From: Lactiplantibacillus songbeiensis | GTDB taxonomy: Bacteria > Bacillota > Bacilli > Lactobacillales > Lactobacillaceae | Direction of reading: 5' to 3' | DNA length: 64,000 nucleotides | NCBI RefSeq assembly: GCF_005405125.1 | Contig: NZ_BJDL01000001.1 | Coordinates: 83,745-147,744, forward strand | Position numbers and translations under genes: made by a program | Notes under the pieces: model-generated | Database searches by the model: none | What the model saw: the letters and a program-made list of their open reading frames with translations, nothing else | Told to the model about the DNA's origin: nothing | Shown here: piece after piece, positions 27,545-36,235 of the stretch | Position numbering within the stretch: position 1 is the stretch's first letter | Layout of the letters: each line of letters opens with the position of its first letter

Positions 27545-28417
27545 TTGCAAATTCAACATGAAGCCGTCCAGTCTATGCCACGACTCCCTTTTAAATATTA
27601 TGAACACGACCCGCTAACGACCATTAATGTCGCCCCGCATTGGCATCAAGGTATTGAACTCAACTACTTGCTCGCCGGTGACACCTTAACCTTTGTCACG
27701 GACGGACAGACACAACAGTACCAACCGGGCGACATCTGGGCGACGAATCGCCGCAGCGTCCATAGCGCTACTGGTAGCCCAGACGCTGACTGGGATGAAT
27801 TCGGGCTGATTATCGATGATGATTACTTGTTGACGCAACTGCCAGCTAGTGCCAATTGGCAACTAACTTTAGGCTTGACCACGGCTAAGACAACGCACCC
27901 TACTAGCTATACCGTGATCCAGCAACAATTATTGACCATCCATGACTTGCTCCAGCACCCTGTTACCGACACCGTTCGCTTACAAGTGTTGAGTCACTTC
28001 TTTCAGCTATTAATTGAACTAGATCAACATTTCGTCATTTTGAAAGACGACACGACAACGAGTCCCAATCAATCACTAACCGATACCGTTATGACGACCA
28101 TTAATGACCACTATGCTGAACCGATTAGCGGCACGACTTTAGCTGAACAATACCACGTTTCACTAACGACCTTGAACCAACAATTCAAGACCAATTTACA
28201 ACTATCCGTTAATCGCTACTTACGGCTGGTTCGCTTAATGAATGCCCGGCGTTTACTACTATCAACGGATATGAAAGTTGATTACATTGCCGTCCATTGC
28301 GGGTTCACTTCCGCTAAGACACTCAACCGCAATTTTAAAGCTTGGAAAGGACTGACGCCAACCGATTATCGTCAAGCCTACCAGCGCTATCATCAAATTG
28401 ATACCAATTGCCTTTAA
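27545..28417 (+). CDS. AraC-family transcriptional regulator
   Basis: About 290 residues. The N-terminal cupin half (HWHQGIELNYLLAGD) senses a ligand. The C-terminal double helix-turn-helix (about 195-285) contains SGTTLAEQYHVSLTTLNQQFK and VDYIAVHCGFTSAKTLNRNFKAWKGLTPTDYR in sequence. I choose TTG 27545 because GAGGTG sits 6 bases upstream; GTG 27536 overlaps that site. It stands before the HAD/MFS/acetyltransferase genes and may control them. Confidence 0.88.
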   Translation: MQIQHEAVQSMPRLPFKYYEHDPLTTINVAPHWHQGIELNYLLAGDTLTFVTDGQTQQYQPGDIWATNRRSVHSATGSPDADWDEFGLIIDDDYLLTQLPASANWQLTLGLTTAKTTHPTSYTVIQQQLLTIHDLLQHPVTDTVRLQVLSHFFQLLIELDQHFVILKDDTTTSPNQSLTDTVMTTINDHYAEPISGTTLAEQYHVSLTTLNQQFKTNLQLSVNRYLRLVRLMNARRLLLSTDMKVDYIAVHCGFTSAKTLNRNFKAWKGLTPTDYRQAYQRYHQIDTNCL

Positions 28418-28454
28418 AAATGACCCCTATTCAAAATTTCAGCATGCTAAACTA

Positions 28455-28488
28455 CGTTCGGTTACTTGAAACCGAGCGTTTTTATTTT
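28455..28488 (+). terminator. Terminator after the AraC gene
   Basis: CGTTCGGTT/AACCGAGCG stem, then TTTTTATTTT. It separates the regulator from the three-gene unit. Confidence 0.8.
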
Positions 28489-28511
28489 AAAAATAAAAGG
28501 AGTTTTCCCTC

Positions 28512-29309
28512 ATGATTAAACTAATTGCAACTGATATGGACGGGACATTTTTACGACACAATATGACTTATGACGAAGACCGCTTCGCCACTTTACACGC
28601 ACAACTGCAGCAACAAGGGATTCGCTGGGTCGTGGCCAGTGGCAATCAATACTACCAATTAAAATCATTTTTTAAGCAATATCCGGATACGATTTACGTC
28701 GCTGAAAATGGCGCTTATATTCGTGACCTTAAGCAGATTTACGCGGTGCATGCCTTTGACCCTATCGCTGTCGCAGCCATTTTACCGAAACTTCAAGCGA
28801 TACCGCATTTGCAGATCACCGTTTGCGGCGTCCGACGCGCCTATGTTCTCACTACGGAAGACCCGGTCCACATGGCAGATGTAAATCGCTACTATCCAGA
28901 ACTAGCAAGTGTCGACCACTTTACCGACATTGATGATCAAATCCTCAAATTCGCCATCACTTGCCCAGTTGCCGAAACCGATGCGATTGTTGCACAATTA
29001 CGAACGGCTTTGCTAGGCCTCGCCGTCCCGACTAGCAGTGGTCACGGTGACATTGATGTCATCCAGATTGGCACCCATAAAGCGGCGGGACTACAAGAAT
29101 TAGGTAACGTTTTGGGTATCGGTCTCAATGAGATGTGCGCCTTTGGCGATGGCGGTAATGACTTAGAAATGCTGCAGAAAGTCGGTCTCGGGGTGGCGAT
29201 GCAAAATGCCCAAGCGCCCGTCAAAGCCGTCGCTGATGACCAGACGACCGATAATGAAAGCCAAGGCGTCTTAAACTTTATTAGTGATTTACTGGTTAAT
29301 CCGCAATGA
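28512..29309 (+). CDS. HAD-superfamily (Cof-type) sugar phosphatase
   Basis: A 265-residue class IIB HAD hydrolase. Nucleophile DMDGTF (8-13), motif II VVASGN, motif III Lys region, and motif IV CAFGDGGNDLEML are all present. It probably dephosphorylates a sugar phosphate or FMN-like substrate. AAAAGGAG site. It overlaps the MFS gene by 4 bases. Confidence 0.92.
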   Translation: MIKLIATDMDGTFLRHNMTYDEDRFATLHAQLQQQGIRWVVASGNQYYQLKSFFKQYPDTIYVAENGAYIRDLKQIYAVHAFDPIAVAAILPKLQAIPHLQITVCGVRRAYVLTTEDPVHMADVNRYYPELASVDHFTDIDDQILKFAITCPVAETDAIVAQLRTALLGLAVPTSSGHGDIDVIQIGTHKAAGLQELGNVLGIGLNEMCAFGDGGNDLEMLQKVGLGVAMQNAQAPVKAVADDQTTDNESQGVLNFISDLLVNPQ

Positions 29310-30475
29310 AGACGCCCAGTCAATTAACCACCGCGAGCATTTTAAGTCTGTCATTCGTCAGTGCCGTCACCACGGTGATTACCGGGATCATTCCGCAACT
29401 AACCGCTGAATTTCCACAAATCGCGCCAACGTTGATCGAATGGCTCGTCACGAGTGCGAATCTAAGTGCGTTGGTCACCTTGTTGCTCAACCCTTGGCTG
29501 ACCCGCCGTTTCGGCAGTCGGCAGCTGGTGATTAGCGGCTTGCTAGTGAGCGCCGTGGCCGGAACCCTCCCCATACTCGTCACTAATTTTGCCGTACTGA
29601 TGGCCAGTCGAATCGTGCTGGGACTCGGGATTGGCCTATTCTCACCACACGCGATTGGTCTGATTGCACACGTCTACCACGGTGAGCTGCGGGCCCGGCT
29701 GCTGGGCTATCAGACCGGCCTGTCAGCGTTAGGCAATGCGATTTTACTCGTCTTAGCCGGCTGGTTAGTCATTTTAAGTTGGCGTGCCGTCTTCTTACTG
29801 TACCTGATTTTAGCCGTTTTGGCGCTGCTAGCAGTCAAAGCATTGCCGGATTTTCGACCGACTGCCTCGACCACTAACCAAGCTGAATCCTTACCAGCTT
29901 CTAGATGGACTCTATTAGTACTGACTTTTGTCACTTACATGCTGATTTGGGGCGTTCAGTTAAAATTACCAACGCTATTTACCGAACGCCACTTTGGTAA
30001 TACCAGTGTCTTGAATCTCACTTTAGCCGCGATGAACTTAGGTGGTCTCATTGCCGGGTTGTCATTTGGCAAACTCCACCAGCACTTGCATCGCTACACC
30101 TTAACGCTCGGCTATGCGGGCGCAGCAGTGGCGGTTCTGGTCCTATGGCAAACGACCAATGCGGCTTTAGGCATCATCGCCGCCATTTTCTTTAACTTTA
30201 TCTACTCATACACTGGTCCTTACTTAGTCTTTAGCAGTCAGGCCAGTTTGACTGGTAATCAAATTGATACCATGAGTAGTCGCCTGACGATTGCGACCAT
30301 TATCAGTGCCTTTTTCGCGCCCCTCGTGTGGAATTGGCTCGGTAATTTTGGCCCGCAAACTCTAACAACCAACGTTCTAGCTTGGATTGCCGGCTGTTTA
30401 ACCTTGATTACATTACTGACCGGCGTGTGGGCATACCACATGCAGAAAGGACCCACTAACCATGTCGAATCTTGA
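29306..30475 (+). CDS. MFS transporter
   Basis: A 389-residue protein with 12 predicted helices. The motif-A-like loop between helices 2 and 3 is NPWLTRRFGSRQLV; RIVLGLGIGLFSPHAIGLI follows. It resembles sugar or drug efflux permeases of the AraJ/YdhP type. Coupled to both neighbours by short overlaps (4 and 14 bases), so a role with a sugar phosphate or acetylated sugar is plausible but unproven. Confidence 0.85.
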   Translation: MKTPSQLTTASILSLSFVSAVTTVITGIIPQLTAEFPQIAPTLIEWLVTSANLSALVTLLLNPWLTRRFGSRQLVISGLLVSAVAGTLPILVTNFAVLMASRIVLGLGIGLFSPHAIGLIAHVYHGELRARLLGYQTGLSALGNAILLVLAGWLVILSWRAVFLLYLILAVLALLAVKALPDFRPTASTTNQAESLPASRWTLLVLTFVTYMLIWGVQLKLPTLFTERHFGNTSVLNLTLAAMNLGGLIAGLSFGKLHQHLHRYTLTLGYAGAAVAVLVLWQTTNAALGIIAAIFFNFIYSYTGPYLVFSSQASLTGNQIDTMSSRLTIATIISAFFAPLVWNWLGNFGPQTLTTNVLAWIAGCLTLITLLTGVWAYHMQKGPTNHVES

Positions 30476-31076
30476 AAAAATGCACACGGGGGACCTCTAT
30501 CTACCAGATGATCCCACAATCGAAATCCAGCAAAAACAATTGCTGAATCGCTTATATGATTACAACCAAACCCGTGTCACCGAACCCGAAAAACAACAAG
30601 CTATTCTATCCCAACTGTTCGCTGAAATCGGTCCACATTGTTACATTGAGCCGCCATTTCACGCCAACTTTGGCGGTCATCACGTCCATTTTGGTGCCAA
30701 CATTTACGCCAACTTCAACCTGACACTAGTCGATGACACCCATATCTATATCGGTGATCATACGATGATTGGCCCGAATGTGACGTTGGCAACCGCTGGG
30801 CACCCGATTCTACCAGAATTACGGGAACAAAATTATCAGTATAATAGGCCAGTGCATATCGGCCGCAACTGCTGGCTAGGCACTGGCGTCATCGTTTTAC
30901 CAGGTGTGACCATTGGTGATAATGTCGTAGTCGGCGCTGGCAGCATTGTTACTAAGAATTTGCCAGATCATGTCGTTGCAGTTGGCAATCCTTGTCAGGT
31001 GATGCGCCAAGTCAGTGACCATGACCGGCAATATTACTTTAAGGATCGGCAAATTGATCCGAAATTATTAAAATAG
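30462..31076 (+). CDS. Sugar O-acetyltransferase, LacA/Maa type
   Basis: A 204-residue left-handed beta-helix (hexapeptide) enzyme using acetyl-CoA. N-terminal Mac-domain-like KMHTGDLYLPDDP, the NFNLTLVDD segment, IYIGDHTMIGPNVTLATAGHP (catalytic His) and VGAGSIVTKNLPDHVVAVGNPCQV are characteristic of maltose/galactoside acetyltransferases. Last gene of the unit, ending at a terminator. Confidence 0.93.
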   Translation: MSNLEKMHTGDLYLPDDPTIEIQQKQLLNRLYDYNQTRVTEPEKQQAILSQLFAEIGPHCYIEPPFHANFGGHHVHFGANIYANFNLTLVDDTHIYIGDHTMIGPNVTLATAGHPILPELREQNYQYNRPVHIGRNCWLGTGVIVLPGVTIGDNVVVGAGSIVTKNLPDHVVAVGNPCQVMRQVSDHDRQYYFKDRQIDPKLLK

Positions 31077-31081
31077 TGTAC

Positions 31082-31126
31082 AAAAAAATGGAGACCCTGT
31101 ATTTGAATCAGCGTCTCCATTTTTAT
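31082..31126. terminator. Bidirectional terminator
   Basis: AAAAATGGAGAC/GTCTCCATTTTT arms around a 17-base loop. It serves the acetyltransferase gene and, from the other side, the toxin gene. Confidence 0.88.
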
Positions 31127-31146
31127 ATCGAGATAATTTTTTTCAT

Positions 31147-31195
31147 TTAATACAACTATTGCAAATCACTAGCTGGTATCGGCTAAAACTTACTT
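31147..31195 (-). pseudogene. Decayed second copy of the reductase 3' end
   Basis: On the minus strand 31147-31182 reads P-I-P-A-S-D-L-Q-stop-L-Y-stop, against PTPASDLQYLY-stop at the end of the intact reductase (31916-31951). About 29 of 36 bases agree, and similarity continues with a short gap to about 31195. It lies on the far side of the toxin-antitoxin module. Confidence 0.7.
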
Positions 31196-31679
31196 ATCGA
31201 TCAAATAATAATGATTTTTCTTCAAGCAGTTTAAAATCCAAGCACATTCTGTTGAAGAAATCGATATTTTTCTTATTTTTCAACTGATAGACCTTTGAAG
31301 CCTGCCTTGTAATTTGTGCCTCACGAGGTCGAATATAGTTAATTTCATTAAGCATCAATTGATATTTTAATACATTGCGTTCCTTTTCAACCTCCATATC
31401 TACCAAAGTATAATTAGCCTCGTTGATAGGAATCATATCATTAAGCAATAAAAAGCTTAGTGGTGCTGTATCTGATTGAGAACTACCCCAAACTTGAACA
31501 GCAATTCGTTTATTTACATGTTTACCAGACTTGGCAGTTTCCAATGGTGCAAAGTACGTAAATTCATTAAACTTAAAAACAATTCCAACATATGGTCGAT
31601 GACTCTTATTCCATAAAACTCGACGATTAAACCTTCTCAAATACGAAATATAATCACTATTTACATAATAAAGATTCAT
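31194..31679 (-). CDS. Type III toxin, ToxN/AbiQ-family endoribonuclease
   Basis: A 161-residue basic protein. ToxN/AbiQ features are the start LYYVNSDYISYLRR, RPYVGIVFKFN, YFAPLETAKSGKHVNKR (the conserved PL-x(2-3)-K..KH active-site region; Thr48 lies where many relatives have Ser) and a helical C-terminal half ending with FNRMCLDFKLLEEK. It would cleave its own repeat RNA precursor and, when free, cellular RNA. GGAGG site. Preceded by a terminator and two 35-nt repeats, the classic layout. AT-rich compared with both neighbours. Slightly shorter than lactococcal AbiQ. Confidence 0.87.
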   Translation of the reverse strand: MNLYYVNSDYISYLRRFNRRVLWNKSHRPYVGIVFKFNEFTYFAPLETAKSGKHVNKRIAVQVWGSSQSDTAPLSFLLLNDMIPINEANYTLVDMEVEKERNVLKYQLMLNEINYIRPREAQITRQASKVYQLKNKKNIDFFNRMCLDFKLLEEKSLLFDR

Positions 31680-31698
31680 CTGTCCTCCAAAAATTTAG

Positions 31699-31727
31699 AA
31701 AAAAAAAGGGCCGCCATGCAGCCCCCC
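31699..31727 (-). terminator. Attenuating terminator between antitoxin and toxin
   Basis: GGGCTGC/GCGGCCC stem with a 3-base loop, then nine U residues. In type III systems this limits toxin mRNA so that antitoxin RNA is in excess. Confidence 0.85.
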
Positions 31728-31731
31728 TTCA

Positions 31732-31816
31732 TACTAAGGTTCTCACTTACGGTAGAGAATCACCAATTTTAAAAGTCTCACTTACGGTAGAGAATCACCA
31801 AATACTGGACTTCTAT
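31732..31816 (-). ncRNA. Type III antitoxin RNA (two 35-nt repeats)
   Basis: Units at 31767-31801 and 31732-31766 repeat with a 35-base period and share 26 identical bases starting TTGGTGATTCTCTACCGTAA. Each would be processed by the toxin to a pseudoknotted RNA that binds it. The repeat length equals that of lactococcal antiQ (35 nt); two copies is at the low end of the known range. Confidence 0.85.
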
Positions 31817-31825
31817 TCTATACAA

Positions 31826-31853
31826 ATTATACAACATTCTCGAAAGAAGTAAA
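31826..31853 (-). promoter_or_regulatory. Promoter of the toxin-antitoxin module
   Basis: -10 TATAAT (31826-31831) and -35-like TTTACT (31848-31853) with a 16-base spacer, reading left into the antitoxin repeats. Confidence 0.7.
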
Positions 31854-31915
31854 TGGACTTGCACCATATTAATTGTACACAATGATGACCGTGAAACACG
31901 AGTTATTTATATTCA

Positions 31916-33247
31916 CTAATACAAATACTGCAAATCACTAGCCGGCGTTGGATAGGCCAAAACTAACTTCTGCAATTCAGCTAACGTGACTTGTTTATCG
32001 ATCAACAAAGCCACGTAATTAATCAGTTCATCGGCAATCTCACTCAGGAAGCTGGCACCGAGCACGAGTCCGGACTGTTGATCCACAATTACCTTCGCTA
32101 AAGCTTGCGGCGTTTGTAGCCGATAGTACGTAAACCAGTGGGTCATATCCAACTCATTGACTTGGTATTGATTGGACTTTGCTGCTTGATCCGCAGTCAT
32201 GCCAACTTGTGCTAGCTTAGGTTCAGCGTACACCTCAGTCGGAACAACCGGATAGCTGATTGGTGCACCAGCTTGTGTTAACTCACCGACTAAATAGCGC
32301 GCTTCATAACCTGCCAGCGGGGTTAATTTTGGTACCGGCGTATCGCTCACATCCCCGATCGCATAAATATGTGGATTAGCGGTCTGTAAATGATCGTTGA
32401 CTTGTACGCCGTGTCGATTGTAGCTGACCCCGACATTCTCCAAACCTAAATGATCCGCATTTGGCACCCGCCCAGCGGAACAAACCACTAAGTCAGTTGT
32501 GAGATCAAAACCGTGATCATCTGTTAAGTGTAGACCATCTGCTTGTTGCATAATTTTGTTTAAGTCCACATCTAAATCAAAGGTGACTCCTTGTTGCGTT
32601 AAATTTTGCATCAACGCCTTAACAAGGGCCGGGTCAAAGGCCTTCAATGGCCGCTGATTATGATGAATCAAATGAACTTCAGCACCCGCTGAACGTGCAA
32701 TCGTTGCTAATTCAAACCCAACATAGCCACCACCAACAAATGTGACCCGGCTAGGCATCGTGTCTAAATCAAGAAAGTCCGTACTAGTGGCAAAATACTC
32801 GTGACCGGTGATTGGTAAGATACTTGGCCGTTGACCGGTCGCAATCACATAGTCAGTCGCATTGACGACCTCACCATCTACGGTCAACTCGCCATCAGCC
32901 CGAAAATACGCTTGCCCATGCAAGGTATCAATCTTTTGGGCCTTTAAACCGTTCAACGTGCCACTCGGGATCTGATCCGTATACCCGCGCTTGGTTGCCA
33001 TCAAAGCTGGCCAATCAATCGTTGGGACCCCAGTCAACCCATGACCAGCTAAATTCTGGGCATGGCGGCGGGCTTCAACGGCACTGAGTAAAATCTTTTT
33101 TGGGTCACAACCACGGTTAGGACAAGTCCCACCCCATAAGTCATTTTCGACAATCAATACTGATTTACCTTGAGCTTTTAGACCACTTGCCATGGCGGTA
33201 CCGGCTGGGCCACCGCCGATAACGATAACGTCAACTTGTTTGGTCAT
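31916..33247 (-). CDS. Glutathione-reductase-like FAD/NAD(P) disulfide oxidoreductase
   Basis: About 443 residues. FAD site VIVIGGGPAGTAMA, redox-active Cys42 and Cys47 in GGTCPNRGCDPKK, NAD(P) site FVGGGYVGFELA, second FAD motif YAIGDV. The C-terminal His-Pro-Thr-x-x-Glu of true glutathione reductases is replaced by YPTPASDLQ, so the usual proton-transfer His is missing. The start at 33247 (MTKQVDVIVIGGG) has AGGAG; the ORF runs on to 33355 through repeat C2. Function as GSH reductase is therefore uncertain. Confidence 0.85.
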   Translation of the reverse strand: MTKQVDVIVIGGGPAGTAMASGLKAQGKSVLIVENDLWGGTCPNRGCDPKKILLSAVEARRHAQNLAGHGLTGVPTIDWPALMATKRGYTDQIPSGTLNGLKAQKIDTLHGQAYFRADGELTVDGEVVNATDYVIATGQRPSILPITGHEYFATSTDFLDLDTMPSRVTFVGGGYVGFELATIARSAGAEVHLIHHNQRPLKAFDPALVKALMQNLTQQGVTFDLDVDLNKIMQQADGLHLTDDHGFDLTTDLVVCSAGRVPNADHLGLENVGVSYNRHGVQVNDHLQTANPHIYAIGDVSDTPVPKLTPLAGYEARYLVGELTQAGAPISYPVVPTEVYAEPKLAQVGMTADQAAKSNQYQVNELDMTHWFTYYRLQTPQALAKVIVDQQSGLVLGASFLSEIADELINYVALLIDKQVTLAELQKLVLAYPTPASDLQYLY

Positions 33248-33287
33248 TTTTGGAACTCCTTTGCTTGAGATTTTGTTTTTGCTAAAC

Positions 33288-33412
33288 TTGCTGAAACGTG
33301 TTCGCTCGGGCTGAGGATTCCGCTTGCTACGCCAGTCAAGCATGCGGAAGTTCACCGCATCATTGACTAGCTAGGCAATGCTCAACCTCAACCCGCCCTC
33401 ACTCACACTCTT
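33288..33412 (-). repeat. Intercistronic hairpin repeat, family C (copy C2)
   Basis: The hairpin core ATGCGG/CCGCAT is flanked by AGTCAA/TTGACT, which differ from C1 but still pair. It is in tandem with C3, between opuCA and the reductase gene. Confidence 0.85.
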
Positions 33413-33538
33413 TTTTGAAACGTGCTCAGTCCAACTGCGCCCTCCGCTTGCTACGCTAAGCCAACCATGCGGAAGTTCACCGCATCATTGTCTTAGCTAG
33501 GCAATGCTCAAGCGCAACCCGTTGGCCTTCACACTCTA
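33413..33538 (-). repeat. Intercistronic hairpin repeat, family C (copy C3)
   Basis: Begins exactly at the TAG stop codon of the ATP-binding protein gene. The hairpin core ATGCGG/CCGCAT is flanked by CTAAG..CAA/TTG..CTTAG pairing. About 125 bases, same orientation as C2. Confidence 0.85.
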
Positions 33539-34504
33539 ATCTGGTTCATGCGTACTCAAATACCCCATCACGGTCTGCCGATCCAAATATCCCCGTACTT
33601 GCTGATCTTCCGTCACGGCCAAATAATCATGCGTCGTCAACGCTTCAAACGCGGTGCGTAAGGTCGCTTGCCCGTCAATCGCTTGAATCCGACCGGCAGC
33701 AACATTCGGTTTGACTTTTAAATAACCTTGTTCCAAGCCCACTCGACCGACATAGATATCGTAGACTTTCTTCGCACGACTGGCACCAAAGAATTCGCGA
33801 ACGAAATCATTGACGGGATGCTGGGCAATTTCACTTGGCGTATCGACTTGGAGCAATTCACCATGACGCATCACGCCGATTCGGTCACCTAATTTTAACG
33901 CTTCATTCATATCATGGGTGACAAAGACAATCGTATTGCCGAAACGTTGATGCAACCGTAAGACCAAATCTTGTAACTGTTGCCGTGAGATTGGGTCTAA
34001 CGCACTGAATGGTTCATCCATTAAGACCGTTGCTGGTTGTGAGGCAAGTGCCCGTAAGATACCGATCCGTTGCTGCTCACCACCAGATAGTTCATCGGGC
34101 ATCCGATCGCGATATTCGGCAGGATCTAAACCGACTTCAGTCAGTAATTCATCAATCGTTGTACTGATTTCTTTTTTTGGTGTTCCTTTCATTTCGGGAA
34201 TCACCGCAATGTTTTGCGCCACGGTCATCGTCGGAAACAACGCGATTTGTTGCAAGACGTAGCCCATATCCCACCGTAACTCGCGGATAGGCACTGTCGT
34301 TGCATCGGTGCCATTAACTAGGATTTTCCCGTCCGTCAACGGCTCCAAGCGATTAATCATTTTCAATGAGGTCGTCTTGCCGCTACCAGAAGTCCCAACC
34401 AGCACGAATAGCTCCCCTTGCGACACGGTTAAGTTCAAGTCAGGAATCACATTGTGACCGTTAAAGTCTTTCTTAACATGCTGAAACTCAATTGCACTGG
34501 TCAT
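33536..34504 (-). CDS. opuCA: Osmoprotectant/carnitine ABC transporter ATP-binding protein
   Basis: A 322-residue ABC ATPase energising uptake of glycine betaine, carnitine or choline. Walker A GTSGSGKTT, Q-loop VLQQIALFPTMTV, signature LSGGEQQRIG, Walker B TVLMDEPFSALD, switch His in VTHDMNEAL. A short C-terminal CBS-like region (about 250-322) may sense ionic strength. It starts one base after the permease gene in a two-gene operon. Confidence 0.92.
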   Translation of the reverse strand: MTSAIEFQHVKKDFNGHNVIPDLNLTVSQGELFVLVGTSGSGKTTSLKMINRLEPLTDGKILVNGTDATTVPIRELRWDMGYVLQQIALFPTMTVAQNIAVIPEMKGTPKKEISTTIDELLTEVGLDPAEYRDRMPDELSGGEQQRIGILRALASQPATVLMDEPFSALDPISRQQLQDLVLRLHQRFGNTIVFVTHDMNEALKLGDRIGVMRHGELLQVDTPSEIAQHPVNDFVREFFGASRAKKVYDIYVGRVGLEQGYLKVKPNVAAGRIQAIDGQATLRTAFEALTTHDYLAVTEDQQVRGYLDRQTVMGYLSTHEPD

Positions 34505-34505
34505 C

Positions 34506-36032
34506 TTAGTGTCCTCCTTCTAATAAGCCATGTTGCACCAAATAATGATGGGCAACCGTCGCCGCCGACTTATTCTGTACGTTAACTTCATAGTTCATTT
34601 CTTGCATATCCGTTTCTGAGATCTTGCCAGCCAACTTATTCAACGCCTTGACCACTTGCGGATGTTTGTTCGCAAAGCTGGTCTTCATTAACGGTGCCCC
34701 TTGGTAAGTTGGGAAGAAATGCTTATCATCCTTTAAGATGGCCAAGTTATATTGCCGCAACTCACTATCGGTTGAATACGCATCGACCAAGTTGATCCGG
34801 CCTTTACTGATCGCCGTGTACCGTAAGGCTGGTTCCATCGACTTGGCAGTCACATTTAAGCCATACGCCTGCTTCAAACCTTTCAAGCCGTCATCACGGT
34901 CAATAAATTCTAACGTCATCCCGGGATTCAACAACGATTCAACTTGCGTCAGATCACTAATCGTCTTTAAGTTGTGCGCTTTTTTAAACTTCTTCGTTAC
35001 TGCCAAGGCGTACGTATTGTTGTAAGCCATTGGTTGCAATAATCGCATCTGGTCTTGAGACGCTAACCGGGTCTTCGCCAATTGATACGTCTTTTCAGCG
35101 GTCAAGCCTTTCGGATGGCTGCCCTTAACTAAGGTCTCTAGCACTGAGCCCGTAAATTCAGGATAGATGTCAATTTGATCATGTTTCAAAGCACTAAATA
35201 AAAACGTCGTCTTCCCAAAGTTAGGCTTTAACGCCACTTTTACATGATCATTATTAGCTTCAATCAGATCTTTATACATATTAATGAGAATTTCTGGTTC
35301 AGAACCTAGCTTCCCGGCAATCGTAATGGTTTCCGTTCGGTTGGCAAACACACTATACGCACCGCCCCCGCCAAGTAAGACCACAATTAAGGCAAACACG
35401 GTTAGCGCACGCTTGGGTTTCGCCGTTTGGAACCAGCGAATCAACGCGCTCAACGCAATCGCTAGTAACGCCGACGAAATTGCCCCAATTAATAAAAGCG
35501 ACGTATTGTTCCGGTCAATTCCGAGCATAATAAAGGTCCCTAAGCCCCCAGCACCAATTAAAGCGGCTAAGGTGGCGGTCCCGATAATCAAGACAACCGC
35601 CGTCCGAATCCCGGCGATGATTTGTGGCATCGCAATCGGCAGTTCGACTTTAAATAATTTCCGCATCCGCGACATGCCAAACGCATTGGCCGCTTCTTCA
35701 ATCGACTCATCGATCTCGTTGATCCCTAAGTAAGTATTTTGAAAGATAGGTAGTAGCGCATAGATAACTAAGGCAATCACTGCCGGAACCGTCCCAATGC
35801 CGACTAATGGAATCAATAACCCCAATAAGGCTAACGATGGGATCGTCTGAAGCACGCTGGTTACCTGTAACAAAAACTCGGCCATCTTAGGTCGACGAAC
35901 GGCCCAGATTGCCAATGGAATCGCAATCACCATCGCAATGACTAGCGCAGCAAGTGAGATGCCTAGATGTTGCCAAAGCGCCGTCAATAAATCCCCGCGC
36001 CGCTCCATAAATGTCTGTATCAAGGTTTGCAT
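34506..36032 (-). CDS. opuCB: Osmoprotectant ABC transporter, permease fused to substrate-binding protein
   Basis: 508 residues. An N-terminal permease (about 1-215, five to six helices, with the coupling helix EEAANAFGMSRMRKLFKVELP) is followed by a linking membrane helix (FALIVVLLGGGGAYSVF) and an OpuAC-type binding domain (about 235-508, starting TITIAGKLGSEPEILINMYK). The fusion replaces OpuCB, OpuCC and OpuCD with one chain displaying the binding domain outside. The ATG at 36032 has GGAGGA. A divergent Lrp gene lies upstream. Confidence 0.92.
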   Translation of the reverse strand: MQTLIQTFMERRGDLLTALWQHLGISLAALVIAMVIAIPLAIWAVRRPKMAEFLLQVTSVLQTIPSLALLGLLIPLVGIGTVPAVIALVIYALLPIFQNTYLGINEIDESIEEAANAFGMSRMRKLFKVELPIAMPQIIAGIRTAVVLIIGTATLAALIGAGGLGTFIMLGIDRNNTSLLLIGAISSALLAIALSALIRWFQTAKPKRALTVFALIVVLLGGGGAYSVFANRTETITIAGKLGSEPEILINMYKDLIEANNDHVKVALKPNFGKTTFLFSALKHDQIDIYPEFTGSVLETLVKGSHPKGLTAEKTYQLAKTRLASQDQMRLLQPMAYNNTYALAVTKKFKKAHNLKTISDLTQVESLLNPGMTLEFIDRDDGLKGLKQAYGLNVTAKSMEPALRYTAISKGRINLVDAYSTDSELRQYNLAILKDDKHFFPTYQGAPLMKTSFANKHPQVVKALNKLAGKISETDMQEMNYEVNVQNKSAATVAHHYLVQHGLLEGGH

Positions 36033-36235
36033 AATTTCCTCCCCGAAGTCTGCTTTCTAATGTGTCTAATCGTAGCATAATGCCGCCCAAAACCGCAGTA
36101 AAAAGCGTTTTGATTTTCGGCTCACTTGTAACTTTAAAAGTTCGATATACCTAGCCTATCAGTTTGCCGAAAAACTGTTAAGATTAAAAAGAAAGGATTT
36201 TCCGTCCAAAACTTTAAAAACGAAGGTGTTCCCGC

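Noticed and set aside
31738..31801. Two spaced repeats as a possible mini CRISPR array
   Set aside because: The repeats are contiguous with a 35-base period, have no unique spacers of CRISPR size, and sit in type III antitoxin position.
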